Positions 35,216-42,601 of a stretch of 64,000 nucleotides of DNA are shown here, one piece after another. A model generated the notes under the pieces. The model saw only the letters and a program-made list of their open reading frames with translations. It ran no database searches and was not told the DNA's origin. The position numbers were made by a program, and so were the translations under genes. Location of the stretch: the NCBI RefSeq assembly GCF_001426755.1, contig NZ_LMFJ01000001.1, positions 2,406,070-2,470,069 on the forward strand, written 5' to 3'. How positions within the stretch are numbered: the first letter of the stretch is position 1; each line of letters begins with the position of its first letter. Source of the DNA: Aeromicrobium sp. Root495 (GTDB taxonomy: Bacteria; Actinomycetota; Actinomycetes; Propionibacteriales; Nocardioidaceae).

Positions 35216-35404
35216 CTACTCGGCCGAGCTCCCCCGCGCCGCCTCGAGTCGCCCGACAGCAGAGGGCCCCACACCGTGCAGGGCCAGGAGCTCGGACAGG
35301 TCCCGCGGGAGATCGGCCACCGTGCTGTAACCGGCGTCGATCAGCGCGCCCGTCGCCGGGCGACCGATGCGCACTCCGTCGAACACGGGACCTCGGTCTG
35401 ACAT
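35216..35404 (-). CDS. Small helix-hairpin-helix protein
   Basis: A 62-aa protein whose centre (IGRPATGALIDAGYSTVADL, then LSELLALHGVGPSAVGRL) is a paired helix-hairpin-helix, the fold that binds DNA backbone non-specifically in many repair proteins. It is too short to carry a catalytic domain. TACCGT sits 6 nt upstream of the ATG (leaderless). Confidence 0.75.
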   Translation of the reverse strand: MSDRGPVFDGVRIGRPATGALIDAGYSTVADLPRDLSELLALHGVGPSAVGRLEAARGSSAE

Positions 35405-35410
35405 GCGACC

Positions 35411-35416
35411 ACGGTA
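35411..35416 (-). promoter_or_regulatory. Candidate -10 box TACCGT, leaderless
   Basis: TACCGT, GGTCGC, then the ATG of the helix-hairpin-helix gene on the minus strand. Confidence 0.45.
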
Positions 35417-35529
35417 GTCCGCCGACGCCCCACAAGAACACGGCCCATGCCGGGTCAGCGGCCGGCCATGGCTTCACGATCGAGGTGCTCACGACGCGCC
35501 ACCGACCGACCGGGGCCGTCTGCGCACGC

Positions 35530-36069
35530 TCATCGGACCTCGTCCAGACGCTCCCGAAGACCGGCAGCGAGCCCGAGGATCGTGAGCCAGTCGAAGAACC
35601 CTCCGCCCAGCGCGGCCAGTCGCTCTCGCCTCACACCGCCGAGGCGCAGTCGCAGGTGGATCCGGGTCGAGCCACCCACCTCGGTGAGCGCGATCGCCCA
35701 GGAGAGGCTGACGTGGCCTCGGGTGCTCACGTGGACCAGCGCTCGAGGCGGGTCGAGGACCGCCACCTCGAAGGTGGAGCCCGCACCGCCCCAGTCGGGG
35801 ATCACGTCGCCGACGGCGAGGTGCAGCAGCGACGGCTCGAGGTGGCGGATGGCACGTCGTCGGCGTGGCACGACACGCTCGACCGACCGTGGCAGGTACC
35901 ACCCCGCCCGATCCTTGCCGAGCTGGACGATCCACGGCCACACGACCGGCGGGGCCGCCCGGAGCGTGAACGCACGGTCCATCACGACGGACGCGGCCGG
36001 GACGACGTCATCCCCGGGCAGGGACGCCTCGACCTCCCGGCGGGTCGGCCGGATCGAGCGGGACGTCAT
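35530..36069 (-). CDS. SRPBCC (START-like) domain protein, separated from guaA by the island
   Basis: A 179-aa protein of the SRPBCC/polyketide-cyclase-like fold: TLRAAPPVVWPWIVQLGKDRAGWYLPRSVERV, then a VHVSTRGHVSLSWAIALTEVGGSTRIHLRLRL strand pair and a C-terminal helix. Ligand and role are unknown. Its ATG is flush with the left island repeat. Joining the two repeats would place this ATG 7 nt after the guaA stop on the same strand, using GGGAG from the guaA end as Shine-Dalgarno. The island has therefore cut it from its presumed guaA operon. Confidence 0.78.
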   Translation of the reverse strand: MTSRSIRPTRREVEASLPGDDVVPAASVVMDRAFTLRAAPPVVWPWIVQLGKDRAGWYLPRSVERVVPRRRRAIRHLEPSLLHLAVGDVIPDWGGAGSTFEVAVLDPPRALVHVSTRGHVSLSWAIALTEVGGSTRIHLRLRLGGVRRERLAALGGGFFDWLTILGLAAGLRERLDEVR

Positions 36070-36092
36070 GCCCGGCTCACTCCCACTCGATG
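36070..36092. repeat. Left attachment site (attL) of the island
   Basis: 23-bp sequence containing GGCTCACTCCCACTCGATG, identical to 62024-62046. The bases on either side differ (t/c before, t/g after), fixing the repeat length. It is the displaced 3' end of guaA (last four codons and stop) and carries the ribosome-binding purines of the SRPBCC gene. Confidence 0.93.
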
Positions 36093-36225
36093 TTTGGCGT
36101 TACGGCATAAATTGCTGCCCTTTGAGGAAATTATGAACTCACGTCGTCAACGCCTGCAACAATCGACGACATGAAATACGGCCGCGGGCTCACCTGTTGT
36201 GGTCACCAACACAGGAGGAACGCTC

Positions 36226-37266
36226 ATGCCCCGAAAGACATCGCCGACGGTGGAAGCCGCGATCAAGGACTTCCAAGACGTCCGCTCGACGCAGGTCGGT
36301 GAGCACGCCCTCTACAACGATGGTGTCATCCTGCAGCAACTTGCCAGAGCGGTAGGTCCTGCCAAACAGGTGCACCGGGCAATGGTTCCGAGCGTCGTCG
36401 AGCAATACATGGTGAATGAGAAACAACGTCTGAACGGCGCGTCATATAACAAGGTGCGCTCGCGGCTCAGCGGCTTCTTCCTCTTCTGTCGTCGCCGAGG
36501 GTGGCTCGACGACGACCCGCTGGCGTTTGTCGGTAAAGCACGCACCGTCCGAGCGGAGCGCTTGCGGCTCTCTCCTGCTGAACTGCTTGCCTTGCCCGGC
36601 TACGCGAAGATCCCGCGGGACAAAGCGCTGATCGTCGCAGCGTGCAACACAGCCATGAGGAGCGGAGAGCTTTGCAGTCTGCGCATCTCAGACGTCGACC
36701 TCGACCAGGGCTACATCCGCGCCGATATCACCAAGAGTGGCGTGCAGGATCAGATGCCTATACCGGATGAATTAGACACTGCGCTCCGCGAGTGGCTAAT
36801 CGTCTACGCAGCGGACGCCGGACCGCTGCAGCCCGAATGGTTGCTTTTCCCTCGCTTCAAGATCGGCGGAGGTCGCAGGATCTCAACTGGCCAGTTCGCA
36901 TCTGGCGCGCCCTTCGATCGAGTTGGGTCTTACTTGCCGACCGAGCCGATCAGGCACACTGCTCGCATTATTCAGACGGCGATGACAGACGCTGGCTTGA
37001 CGTTCGAGAAGGGTGAAGGAATGCACACCCTCCGTCGCAGCGCTGCCCGGGCGTACTTCGACTGGAGAGTGCAGAGCGGATACGACGGCGCCCTGAGGGA
37101 GTGCGCTGCCTGGCTTCACCACAAGAATGTGTCAACCACGGAGATCTACTTGGGAATCACGACTGAGAAGCTCCACCGAGACAAGGCCCTCAAGGGGAAG
37201 TCTTTTCTCAGTTCGATGATCGAGTCCGACAAGGTCATTCCGCTACGGTCGGCCGAAGGGACCTGA
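36226..37266 (+). CDS. int: Tyrosine recombinase (island integrase)
   Basis: A 346-aa integrase. A SAM-like core-binding domain occupies residues 10-100. The catalytic domain shows Arg145 in NTAMRSGELCSLR, Lys170 in ITKSG, His267 and Arg270 in HTLRR, a His in WLHHKN, and the nucleophile Tyr308 in TTEIYLG, so all catalytic residues are present. I start at ATG 36226, which has a perfect AGGAGG 7 nt upstream; GTG 36199 lies before that site. It lies 133 bp from attL and presumably recombines the 23-bp guaA core. Confidence 0.94.
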   Translation: MPRKTSPTVEAAIKDFQDVRSTQVGEHALYNDGVILQQLARAVGPAKQVHRAMVPSVVEQYMVNEKQRLNGASYNKVRSRLSGFFLFCRRRGWLDDDPLAFVGKARTVRAERLRLSPAELLALPGYAKIPRDKALIVAACNTAMRSGELCSLRISDVDLDQGYIRADITKSGVQDQMPIPDELDTALREWLIVYAADAGPLQPEWLLFPRFKIGGGRRISTGQFASGAPFDRVGSYLPTEPIRHTARIIQTAMTDAGLTFEKGEGMHTLRRSAARAYFDWRVQSGYDGALRECAAWLHHKNVSTTEIYLGITTEKLHRDKALKGKSFLSSMIESDKVIPLRSAEGT

Positions 37267-37412
37267 CCGCGTCCGCGCGCCCTCCGTGCCGACCTCTGCG
37301 TTATCGGCTCGACCCCTGTAGCTCAACGTCTGACGTTCCCCAGAACGAGCAACAAACTGCCCAGCTGGCGATTAGCCTTGGGCGCACCGTCGCGAAGGTC
37401 GAGCGGTAAAGA

Positions 37413-37940
37413 ATGAGGTCAGTCGTGCTTGGATTCGCCACCGTCGACAATCAAACCGAGAGCAGCGTCGTTGCCATCTGGTTGACAAGTCAGACGTCCC
37501 CAACCGCAGCAACCCACACCAACGCGGTGCGAGTCGAACTCCGCGAGGACCCGGACGCGTTTGAGAAGGTTCATGCTTTGACTCGCGATCGGATTCTCCT
37601 GCTAACCGATGGATCGGCCATCGACGGTCTTCCGTTGGAGGGCTATGCACTGAAGATCGACGACCTCGAACACCTAGCAGCAGCTACTGAATCGCTCAGG
37701 CTCGAAGTTGGCGTGAGCGTCCGGCCTGCGCGTGAAATGAACCGACCGGCGGAGGACACCCCAACTTTGCGCGCGTTGGAGTCGGCGAACTACCTTGCCG
37801 GCCTCTGGTCTGACTGGCTTGAGGCAGACAACGCGCGCAGAAAGCGCTGGGCTAAGCACGAGCCTCGTGAGCCCGAGGCGTTTCCGGCCGAATTCATCAA
37901 GGGCCTGGACCCCCAGCCAGTGCGGGCGTTCAATGCTTGA
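37413..37940 (+). CDS. Hypothetical protein coupled to the island exonuclease
   Basis: A 175-aa protein with no recognised family. It has alternating beta-rich and helical parts (SVVLGFATVDNQTESSVVA, then DLEHLAAATESLRLEV) and a charged C-terminus with RRKRWAKHEPREPEAF. Its last 8 bp overlap the start of the exonuclease gene, so both are translated from one message. The Shine-Dalgarno is weak. Codon use is less GC-biased than in the chromosome. Confidence 0.6.
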   Translation: MRSVVLGFATVDNQTESSVVAIWLTSQTSPTAATHTNAVRVELREDPDAFEKVHALTRDRILLLTDGSAIDGLPLEGYALKIDDLEHLAAATESLRLEVGVSVRPAREMNRPAEDTPTLRALESANYLAGLWSDWLEADNARRKRWAKHEPREPEAFPAEFIKGLDPQPVRAFNA

Positions 37941-38928
37941 CTTCACAGCGATCGATTTCGAGACGGCCAACTCGTACCGCGGGTCACCATGCTCGGTCGG
38001 GTTGATCAAGGTGCGAAATGGCTTGATCGTCGACGAGCAGCACTGGCTGATCCGCCCGCCCGAGGCCGCGGACTGGTTCGATCCGTTCAATATCAGCATC
38101 CACGGGATCACGCCGGTAATGGTGTCCGATGCTCCCCGGTGGCGCGAGGTGCTGCCGGATATTGTCGCATTCATCGGCGACGACGTGGTGATCGCGCACA
38201 ATGCAGGCTTCGATATTGGGGTCATTCGCTATGCCTGCGCCGTGGACAACATCGAGTGGCCAGCCATTGATTTCCTCTGCACTCTCGTCCTGGCTCGTCG
38301 AGCGTTCTCGCTGCCGTCCTATCGCCTTCCCTTTGTGACGGAGGCCTGCGGCGCAACCCTCGAACAGCACCACGACGCGCTGGCAGACGCGCGCGCTGTA
38401 GTTCACATCGTGCGCGGCTTGGCAGTTCTCGCGGGCACGTTGGACCTCAGGGAGTTGGCTTCGCTTCACCTAGTCCGGGTGGGCAGGATGGAGTCCGGGA
38501 TCTACTCCGGCTCAGTGAGCACCGCGAGTGGATCAGGTTCTCTTGTCGCAACCGAAGCAAACGCCGACGCAGACCCCGAAGGCCACCTGTTCGGTCGGGT
38601 GGTTGTGTTCACCGGTGCATTGATGTCGATGACCCGTCAGCTTGCGTGGGACGAGGTGGCACGCTCCGGTGGCACGCCGGAGTTGAACACTACGAAGCGC
38701 ACGAACGTGCTGGTGCTGGGCGACTTTAACCCCGCGAACTTGCGCCCCGGAGCGACGTACTCGGGCAAGGCCCGCAAGGCGTTCGAACTCCAAGACAAGG
38801 GTCAGGACATCGAACTGATGACTGAAGAGGACTTCCTACGAGTCCTCGATGGCCGCGACCTTGAAGTGCCCGACTTGGGTCTCCTCTTGGACGAGCCGAC
38901 CGACGAGCGCCCGCTCGACCTGATCTAG
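37933..38928 (+). CDS. DEDDh 3'-5' exonuclease with C-terminal BRCT domain
   Basis: A 331-aa protein. The DnaQ-like domain (1-180) carries Asp8 and Glu10 in AIDFET, His89-Asn90 and Asp94 in IAHNAGFD, and His147/Asp152 in HHDALADAR, the complete DEDDh active site. A BRCT domain follows at about 215-305 (GRVVVFTGALMSMTRQLAWDEV, then TNVLVLGDF). Exonuclease-BRCT fusions resemble the polymerase III epsilon-like proteins of actinobacteria. Within the island a role in element replication, repair or recombination is inferred. Confidence 0.87.
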   Translation: MLDFTAIDFETANSYRGSPCSVGLIKVRNGLIVDEQHWLIRPPEAADWFDPFNISIHGITPVMVSDAPRWREVLPDIVAFIGDDVVIAHNAGFDIGVIRYACAVDNIEWPAIDFLCTLVLARRAFSLPSYRLPFVTEACGATLEQHHDALADARAVVHIVRGLAVLAGTLDLRELASLHLVRVGRMESGIYSGSVSTASGSGSLVATEANADADPEGHLFGRVVVFTGALMSMTRQLAWDEVARSGGTPELNTTKRTNVLVLGDFNPANLRPGATYSGKARKAFELQDKGQDIELMTEEDFLRVLDGRDLEVPDLGLLLDEPTDERPLDLI

Positions 38929-39269
38929 TCAACGGAGTCGAGTGCCGCACCCTCACTGCCGTTGGTCCCGATTGGCCCGCACTAGCTTTTCGTCTCGAAG
39001 GTTGTCGACCCGAAAGGCTGGCTCCGTCTCGCGAACGAGCCTTGCGAGCTATCGAACCGCTCCAAGTGGTCGATTAACGTAACTTGCTTCTTTGGGTCTC
39101 GGCTCGCCTCGTAACGAGCGACATCCGTGATCGACGGCTGATTCCCGCGAAGGTCCACTGAGTGCAGCAAGTCCCGTCGAGGCGTCCCGGTTGCGCGTCG
39201 TCGAGGCTCGGCCCAAAAAGTGCCTCGCGAGAGAGAACTTGCCGCCGCCGAAAGTGTTCAGCCAGTACT
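38929..39269. other. Intergenic stretch, no supported gene
   Basis: About 340 bp between the exonuclease and the HTH gene. Only short minus-strand frames (for example 38982-39170) are present, without a recognisable ribosome-binding site or family. I see no RNA gene here. The promoter/operator of the next operon begins at its right edge. Confidence 0.4.
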
Positions 39270-39289
39270 ATGTTACTAGTGAGTAACAT
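39266..39289 (+). promoter_or_regulatory. Promoter/operator of the Xis-like operon
   Basis: A -10-like TACTAT (39266-39271) runs into a perfect inverted repeat ATGTTACT (39270-39277), AGTG, AGTAACAT (39282-39289), 12 bp before the GTG of the HTH gene. A dimeric repressor bound here would occlude the -10. Confidence 0.6.
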
Positions 39290-39300
39290 GTAGAGGTTGG

Positions 39301-39489
39301 GTGAACAGAATGGTGACCTTGAAGGTCGAGACAGAGTTTCTGCGGGTCAACGACGTCAGCGAGATGCTCGGCTTGAATCGACGCACGGTCTATTCGATCA
39401 TTGCGCGCGACGAACTAAAGGCAACGAAGCTAGGTGGACAGTGGTTCATCCGAAGCTCTGACGTGACGGCATTGATGGGCGGCGCGTGA
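39301..39489 (+). CDS. Excisionase-type helix-turn-helix protein
   Basis: A 62-aa protein that is essentially one MerR/Xis-like HTH: LRVNDVSEMLGLNRRTVYSIIARDELKATKLGGQWFIRSSDV. Such proteins bend DNA at att sites to direct excision, or act as small repressors. The start is GTG 39301 with AGAGG upstream; ATG 39310 is possible. Its TGA overlaps the next ATG. As the only Xis-like protein in the island it is the best candidate recombination directionality factor. Confidence 0.8.
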   Translation: MNRMVTLKVETEFLRVNDVSEMLGLNRRTVYSIIARDELKATKLGGQWFIRSSDVTALMGGA

Positions 39490-39683
39490 TGAGCGGCCAG
39501 AGCGAGATCAGCCTCATCGACGGTGGCCGGATCGTTGGGACGATTACCGAGTTTGACGACAACGCCTACTACGTCGAACAAGTCACTCGGATCCATCGGG
39601 GCCGCCGACTCTTCAAGTTTCATCCAAGCGGCACGACTGCGGTCCCCCACGAGGTCATCGTGGCGGTGATGCCCAGTGACTGA
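39489..39683 (+). CDS. Small hypothetical protein of the island
   Basis: A 64-aa protein, ATG overlapping the HTH gene stop by one base (TGATG). It looks beta-rich (ISLIDGGRIVGTITEFDDNAYYVEQV, RRLFKFHPSGTTAVPHEVIVAV). No family is recognised; the coupling suggests one operon with the HTH protein. Confidence 0.6.
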   Translation: MSGQSEISLIDGGRIVGTITEFDDNAYYVEQVTRIHRGRRLFKFHPSGTTAVPHEVIVAVMPSD

Positions 39684-39984
39684 GCACTCGAAGTGCGCAG
39701 CCTGTGGATCAAGTCTTCCTGCGGTGGGCGCTGCAGTGCCGTCCCACCTGCCGGAGTTCGATCTTCGCCACGCGATCTGTTCGGATGCCTACTGGGCCAT
39801 GGTCAAGGCCTCCGAAGATCCTGAGACCGTTGAACGCTTCCTAGACTCGCGTCCACATCGCGCTGGACAACTATCGCGCGCCCGCGCGTGGAGTGAGCTC
39901 GAACCTCGTTCTCGGATCGAGTTTGAGGCCTGGCTTATTGAGATTCTGAGGGCACGAGAGTCCTGCAGCGAGCTAGCCGCATGA
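39676..39984 (+). CDS. Small hypothetical protein with CxxC motif
   Basis: A 102-aa protein starting at GTG 39676, overlapping the previous gene by 8 bp. The N-terminal KCAACGSS is a single zinc-ribbon half, and a later Cys occurs in ESCSELAA. The rest is helical and charged. No family is recognised. Confidence 0.55.
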   Translation: MTEHSKCAACGSSLPAVGAAVPSHLPEFDLRHAICSDAYWAMVKASEDPETVERFLDSRPHRAGQLSRARAWSELEPRSRIEFEAWLIEILRARESCSELAA

Positions 39985-40025
39985 CCCCATCGCTCTCCCA
40001 TACCCATGCGAATTGTCTTCGAACG

Positions 40026-40529
40026 TCACCGCGTGCCGCGCGACCCTCTCGGCCGACCGGTGACGGAGGGAGCGATCAGACCCAGGTCTCGTGCCCTCTT
40101 GATCCAGACGTCAGCCGTTTTCGGGCTGACCTGAAACCGCTCCGCGAGTTCTCGCCGTCCCATCCCCTGCCGGTTGAGTTCCGCGAGCTCCTCAGAGGAT
40201 GGTCGATCCATCTTCCGCGGCGTATCCATAGTCACCGGGGCCCCCGGTCGATTCCTCAGTTCGCCCGCTCGAAAATCCTGAGCCTGCCGTGCGAGCTGCC
40301 GCAGCGGAACGCGATCCAGGATCGCCTGCGTCATTACGCCGCCCTCATCGAGCGGCTCAATAACCAGCCTCTTGACCGCCGGCTTTCCCGCCTCGGCACC
40401 CAACACCACTTCGTACCGCACACCCCTCGCCGGATCCTCGATCGTCACGACATCGATGTCAGGGTCGACACCGCTTCCCACCCCGGTCGTACCCAGGCTG
40501 AGGATCCACTTTCTGTCCATCTCGCTCAT
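40026..40529 (-). CDS. HTH-domain regulator divergent from the ADP-ribosyltransferase-like gene
   Basis: A 167-aa protein. The N-terminal half is a beta-rich domain (WILSLGTTGVG, VVTIEDPARGVRYEVVL). The C-terminal part carries a helix-turn-helix, ELNRQGMGRRELAERFQVSPKTADVWIKRARDLGLI, and a basic tail. The ATG at 40529 faces an inverted repeat GAAACT-N11-AGTTTC (40535-40557) shared with the divergent gene at 40583. The arrangement suggests it represses itself and its neighbour. Confidence 0.68.
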   Translation of the reverse strand: MSEMDRKWILSLGTTGVGSGVDPDIDVVTIEDPARGVRYEVVLGAEAGKPAVKRLVIEPLDEGGVMTQAILDRVPLRQLARQAQDFRAGELRNRPGAPVTMDTPRKMDRPSSEELAELNRQGMGRRELAERFQVSPKTADVWIKRARDLGLIAPSVTGRPRGSRGTR

Positions 40530-40534
40530 CTACC

Positions 40535-40557
40535 GAAACTCTCACACTTGAAGTTTC
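40535..40557. promoter_or_regulatory. Shared operator between HTH and ART-like genes
   Basis: Inverted repeat GAAACT (40535-40540) and AGTTTC (40552-40557) with 11-bp spacing, one helical turn between half-site centres plus about half, within the 53-bp divergent intergenic region. Confidence 0.5.
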
Positions 40558-40582
40558 TGTGTCAACTCGGCAGGCTGTTTAC

Positions 40583-41371
40583 ATGAATAGTTTCCAGGGA
40601 GGCGCAGAGCTCCGGCTCCTGCCAAGCCTCAAGAAGTCCGAAGGCCAGATCCTGCCCACACCCTTCACGACGAGCGCCTCAGGGCTCCAACAGTCATCCG
40701 TCTCCCCCGACAGTGAGGTCACTGGCAACCAAGCGGGCGACTCTGTCGACGTCTGGGCGGCGCTGGGTTCGAGCCGACCAGGTGAGGGGAGAGTCATTGA
40801 CGCAGATGCGTTCCTCGCGTTGCAGAAGCAGAGCGTCGAACAGGCCCTCGCCGAAGCCTGGGACTTCTTGATGGACGAAGGCCACACTGTCGAAGATCTG
40901 CGAAATGCGTGCTCACGAGTCGGTCGCAATAACGAGCCGGCGCTAATCTGGGATCTCTGGTGCGAGGACGGGTGGCACGACGGGATCGCTCAAATCGTTG
41001 GCGACGTCTGGTCGGCAGCCGAGTACCCGGAACGAGCTCTCGATCAGTCAATGTGGCTGGAGATCTTCGGCTATGCCGGCTTTCGAAGAGACGGAGAGGT
41101 TGCTCCTCCCCCGGCCGAGTCGTTGACTCTGTATCGCGGTGCAACCGCGGAGGGCCGCTTCGGCATGTCGTGGACTAACGACCTGGAAGTCGCGGAGAAA
41201 TTTGCGCGCGCTGGAATCCGCGGGCGAGCAGTCGGCACCGTCTGGACCGCAGAAGTAGAACCGCGCTATCTGTTGGCGTACGTAGGCAGGGAAGGTACCC
41301 GCGGTGAATCTGAGTACGTGGTGGACCCCGCGGGCTTGATTGACGTCCGCGAGTTTGGGGGGTCCCGATGA
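40583..41371 (+). CDS. Putative R-S-ExE ADP-ribosyltransferase
   Basis: A 262-aa protein. The C-terminal half resembles mono-ADP-ribosyltransferases of the R-S-E type: LTLYRGAT with Arg185, FGMSWTND with Ser196 in the place of the STS motif, a helix LEVAEKFARAGIRG, and GESEYVVDPA carrying E242-x-E244, the ExE motif that directs arginine modification. The N-terminal half (VEQALAEAWDFLMDEGHTVEDLRNAC) is helical and unassigned. There is no signal peptide, so it should act inside the cell, as a toxin, defence effector or regulator. It is coupled to the 92-aa gene (ATGA). Start ATG 40583; GTG 40559 is possible. The family was assigned by motif reading only. Confidence 0.6.
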   Translation: MNSFQGGAELRLLPSLKKSEGQILPTPFTTSASGLQQSSVSPDSEVTGNQAGDSVDVWAALGSSRPGEGRVIDADAFLALQKQSVEQALAEAWDFLMDEGHTVEDLRNACSRVGRNNEPALIWDLWCEDGWHDGIAQIVGDVWSAAEYPERALDQSMWLEIFGYAGFRRDGEVAPPPAESLTLYRGATAEGRFGMSWTNDLEVAEKFARAGIRGRAVGTVWTAEVEPRYLLAYVGREGTRGESEYVVDPAGLIDVREFGGSR

Positions 41372-41646
41372 ACTGCGAAAACTCGCTGCCCACCACACCG
41401 ACGGGTTGGGGAGTCTGCCGATCACCTGAAGTTCTATTCATCACGACAACGTGCTGCGGAGAGCCGCTAGAGGACGGGACCTCCTGCTTCGGTTGTGGCG
41501 AGTATGTCCTCGACCGGTTCCCTCGAGGCGACTTGATCACTGATTGCGGCGAGCTCGAGTACAGCGACCTGTCGACATTGTCCCCGACAGTTGCAATGTG
41601 GACCGGCTACCCCGTGGGATGCATCCACGTCGAGGTGAAGCCGTGA
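41368..41646 (+). CDS. Small Cys-rich protein coupled to the ART-like gene
   Basis: A 92-aa protein, ATG overlapping the ART-like stop (ATGA). It contains TTCCGEPLEDGTSCFGCGEYVL, with Cys pairs spaced like a small zinc ribbon. Immunity protein or antitoxin for the ART-like protein is one possibility from coupling; no family is recognised. Confidence 0.55.
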   Translation: MNCENSLPTTPTGWGVCRSPEVLFITTTCCGEPLEDGTSCFGCGEYVLDRFPRGDLITDCGELEYSDLSTLSPTVAMWTGYPVGCIHVEVKP

Positions 41647-41750
41647 TGAACAACGAATGCCTAGCGGTACGCCGGCTCTACAGTTTCGCCTGCGTCAAGA
41701 CGGACCCGAACTCGATCAATGTCGAGTTGCTCAGTCGTGATGCAGCATGA
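41646..41750 (+). CDS. Very small ORF between coupled genes
   Basis: A 34-aa frame whose ATG follows the previous stop within TGATGA and whose stop overlaps the Prim-Pol ATG. It may be a real micro-protein, or a translational bridge that keeps ribosomes moving into the Prim-Pol gene. Confidence 0.4.
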   Translation: MNNECLAVRRLYSFACVKTDPNSINVELLSRDAA

Positions 41751-42601
41751 TCAACGATCTGGTGAAGTTCAACGACATGTCGCTCGCAGATGCGGCGCTG
41801 GCGTTCCTTGACATCGGACTCAGTGTCTTCCCCTGCCAACCCGCAGATAAGAGGCCCGCGACCACACACGGCTTCAAGCAGGCCGTCTCCTTGGACAGAT
41901 TGGCGGGGAAGGACGCCGAGGCCGTCGAGAAGTTCCGTCACGACACGATTGAGTTCTTCTCCGCTGGGGGTTACAACATTGGCCTTCCGACAGGACTGCA
42001 AGTCGATGTTCTAGACGTAGACGTCAAGGGCGGCAAGCCAGGACTTCGAGCTCTGAGGACTCTACGGGACGCGGGACTACTCGACGGTGCCGTAGCTACT
42101 GCCGAAACCCCCTCTGGGGGATATCACGTTTACTACCCAGTCTCCGGCGAGAAGAGTAAGTCAATCGGCTCACTAGGGCTCGACTGGAAGGCTCAGGGCG
42201 GCTACGTCCTCGCGGGGCCGTCCGCCGTGATGCAGGCGGAGCCTTTCGGCTTTCGACCGTATAAGTGGCTTTGGAGTAGGCCTCTGGACGCGGGCAGTTG
42301 CCTGACCTGGCAGCAGGTCATGGACTGCCTTGGCGTCAAGAAGCCCGAACCTCGCGTGTACGACCCTGACCCTTTCCAGAAGCCCGAAGACGTTGTGGAT
42401 GCCATGAGCAGGTGGCTGTCATCTGCGAATGAGGGCGACAGAAACAAGCGGCTCTTCTGGGCAGCAACCCGGTGCGCCGAGGCGGGCGCTAGAGAGGGTC
42501 AATTGCAGCCCCTCTACGACACAGCGGCTCGAATCGGTCTCACTGATGGCGAGATCCAAGCGACCGTACGAAGTGGTTACAGGACAGGGACACAGCAATG
42601 A
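41747..42601 (+). CDS. Bifunctional DNA primase/polymerase (Prim-Pol) protein
   Basis: A 284-aa archaeo-eukaryotic-type primase domain. It shows the VFPCQPADKRPATTHGFKQA N-terminal motif, the metal-binding DVD at residues 90-92 (VLDVDVKGG), SGGYHVYY with His127, and the GGYVLAGPS strand. The helical tail from about 200 is probably the linker to the helicase. It is coupled to the next gene (ATGA). Prim-Pol plus a RepA-like helicase is a common replication module of plasmids, satellites and integrative elements. Confidence 0.88.
   Translation: MINDLVKFNDMSLADAALAFLDIGLSVFPCQPADKRPATTHGFKQAVSLDRLAGKDAEAVEKFRHDTIEFFSAGGYNIGLPTGLQVDVLDVDVKGGKPGLRALRTLRDAGLLDGAVATAETPSGGYHVYYPVSGEKSKSIGSLGLDWKAQGGYVLAGPSAVMQAEPFGFRPYKWLWSRPLDAGSCLTWQQVMDCLGVKKPEPRVYDPDPFQKPEDVVDAMSRWLSSANEGDRNKRLFWAATRCAEAGAREGQLQPLYDTAARIGLTDGEIQATVRSGYRTGTQQ

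Noticed and set aside
38982-39170. 62-aa minus-strand ORF between exonuclease and Xis-like gene
   Set aside because: No Shine-Dalgarno or leaderless box, overlapped by another random frame, no family.
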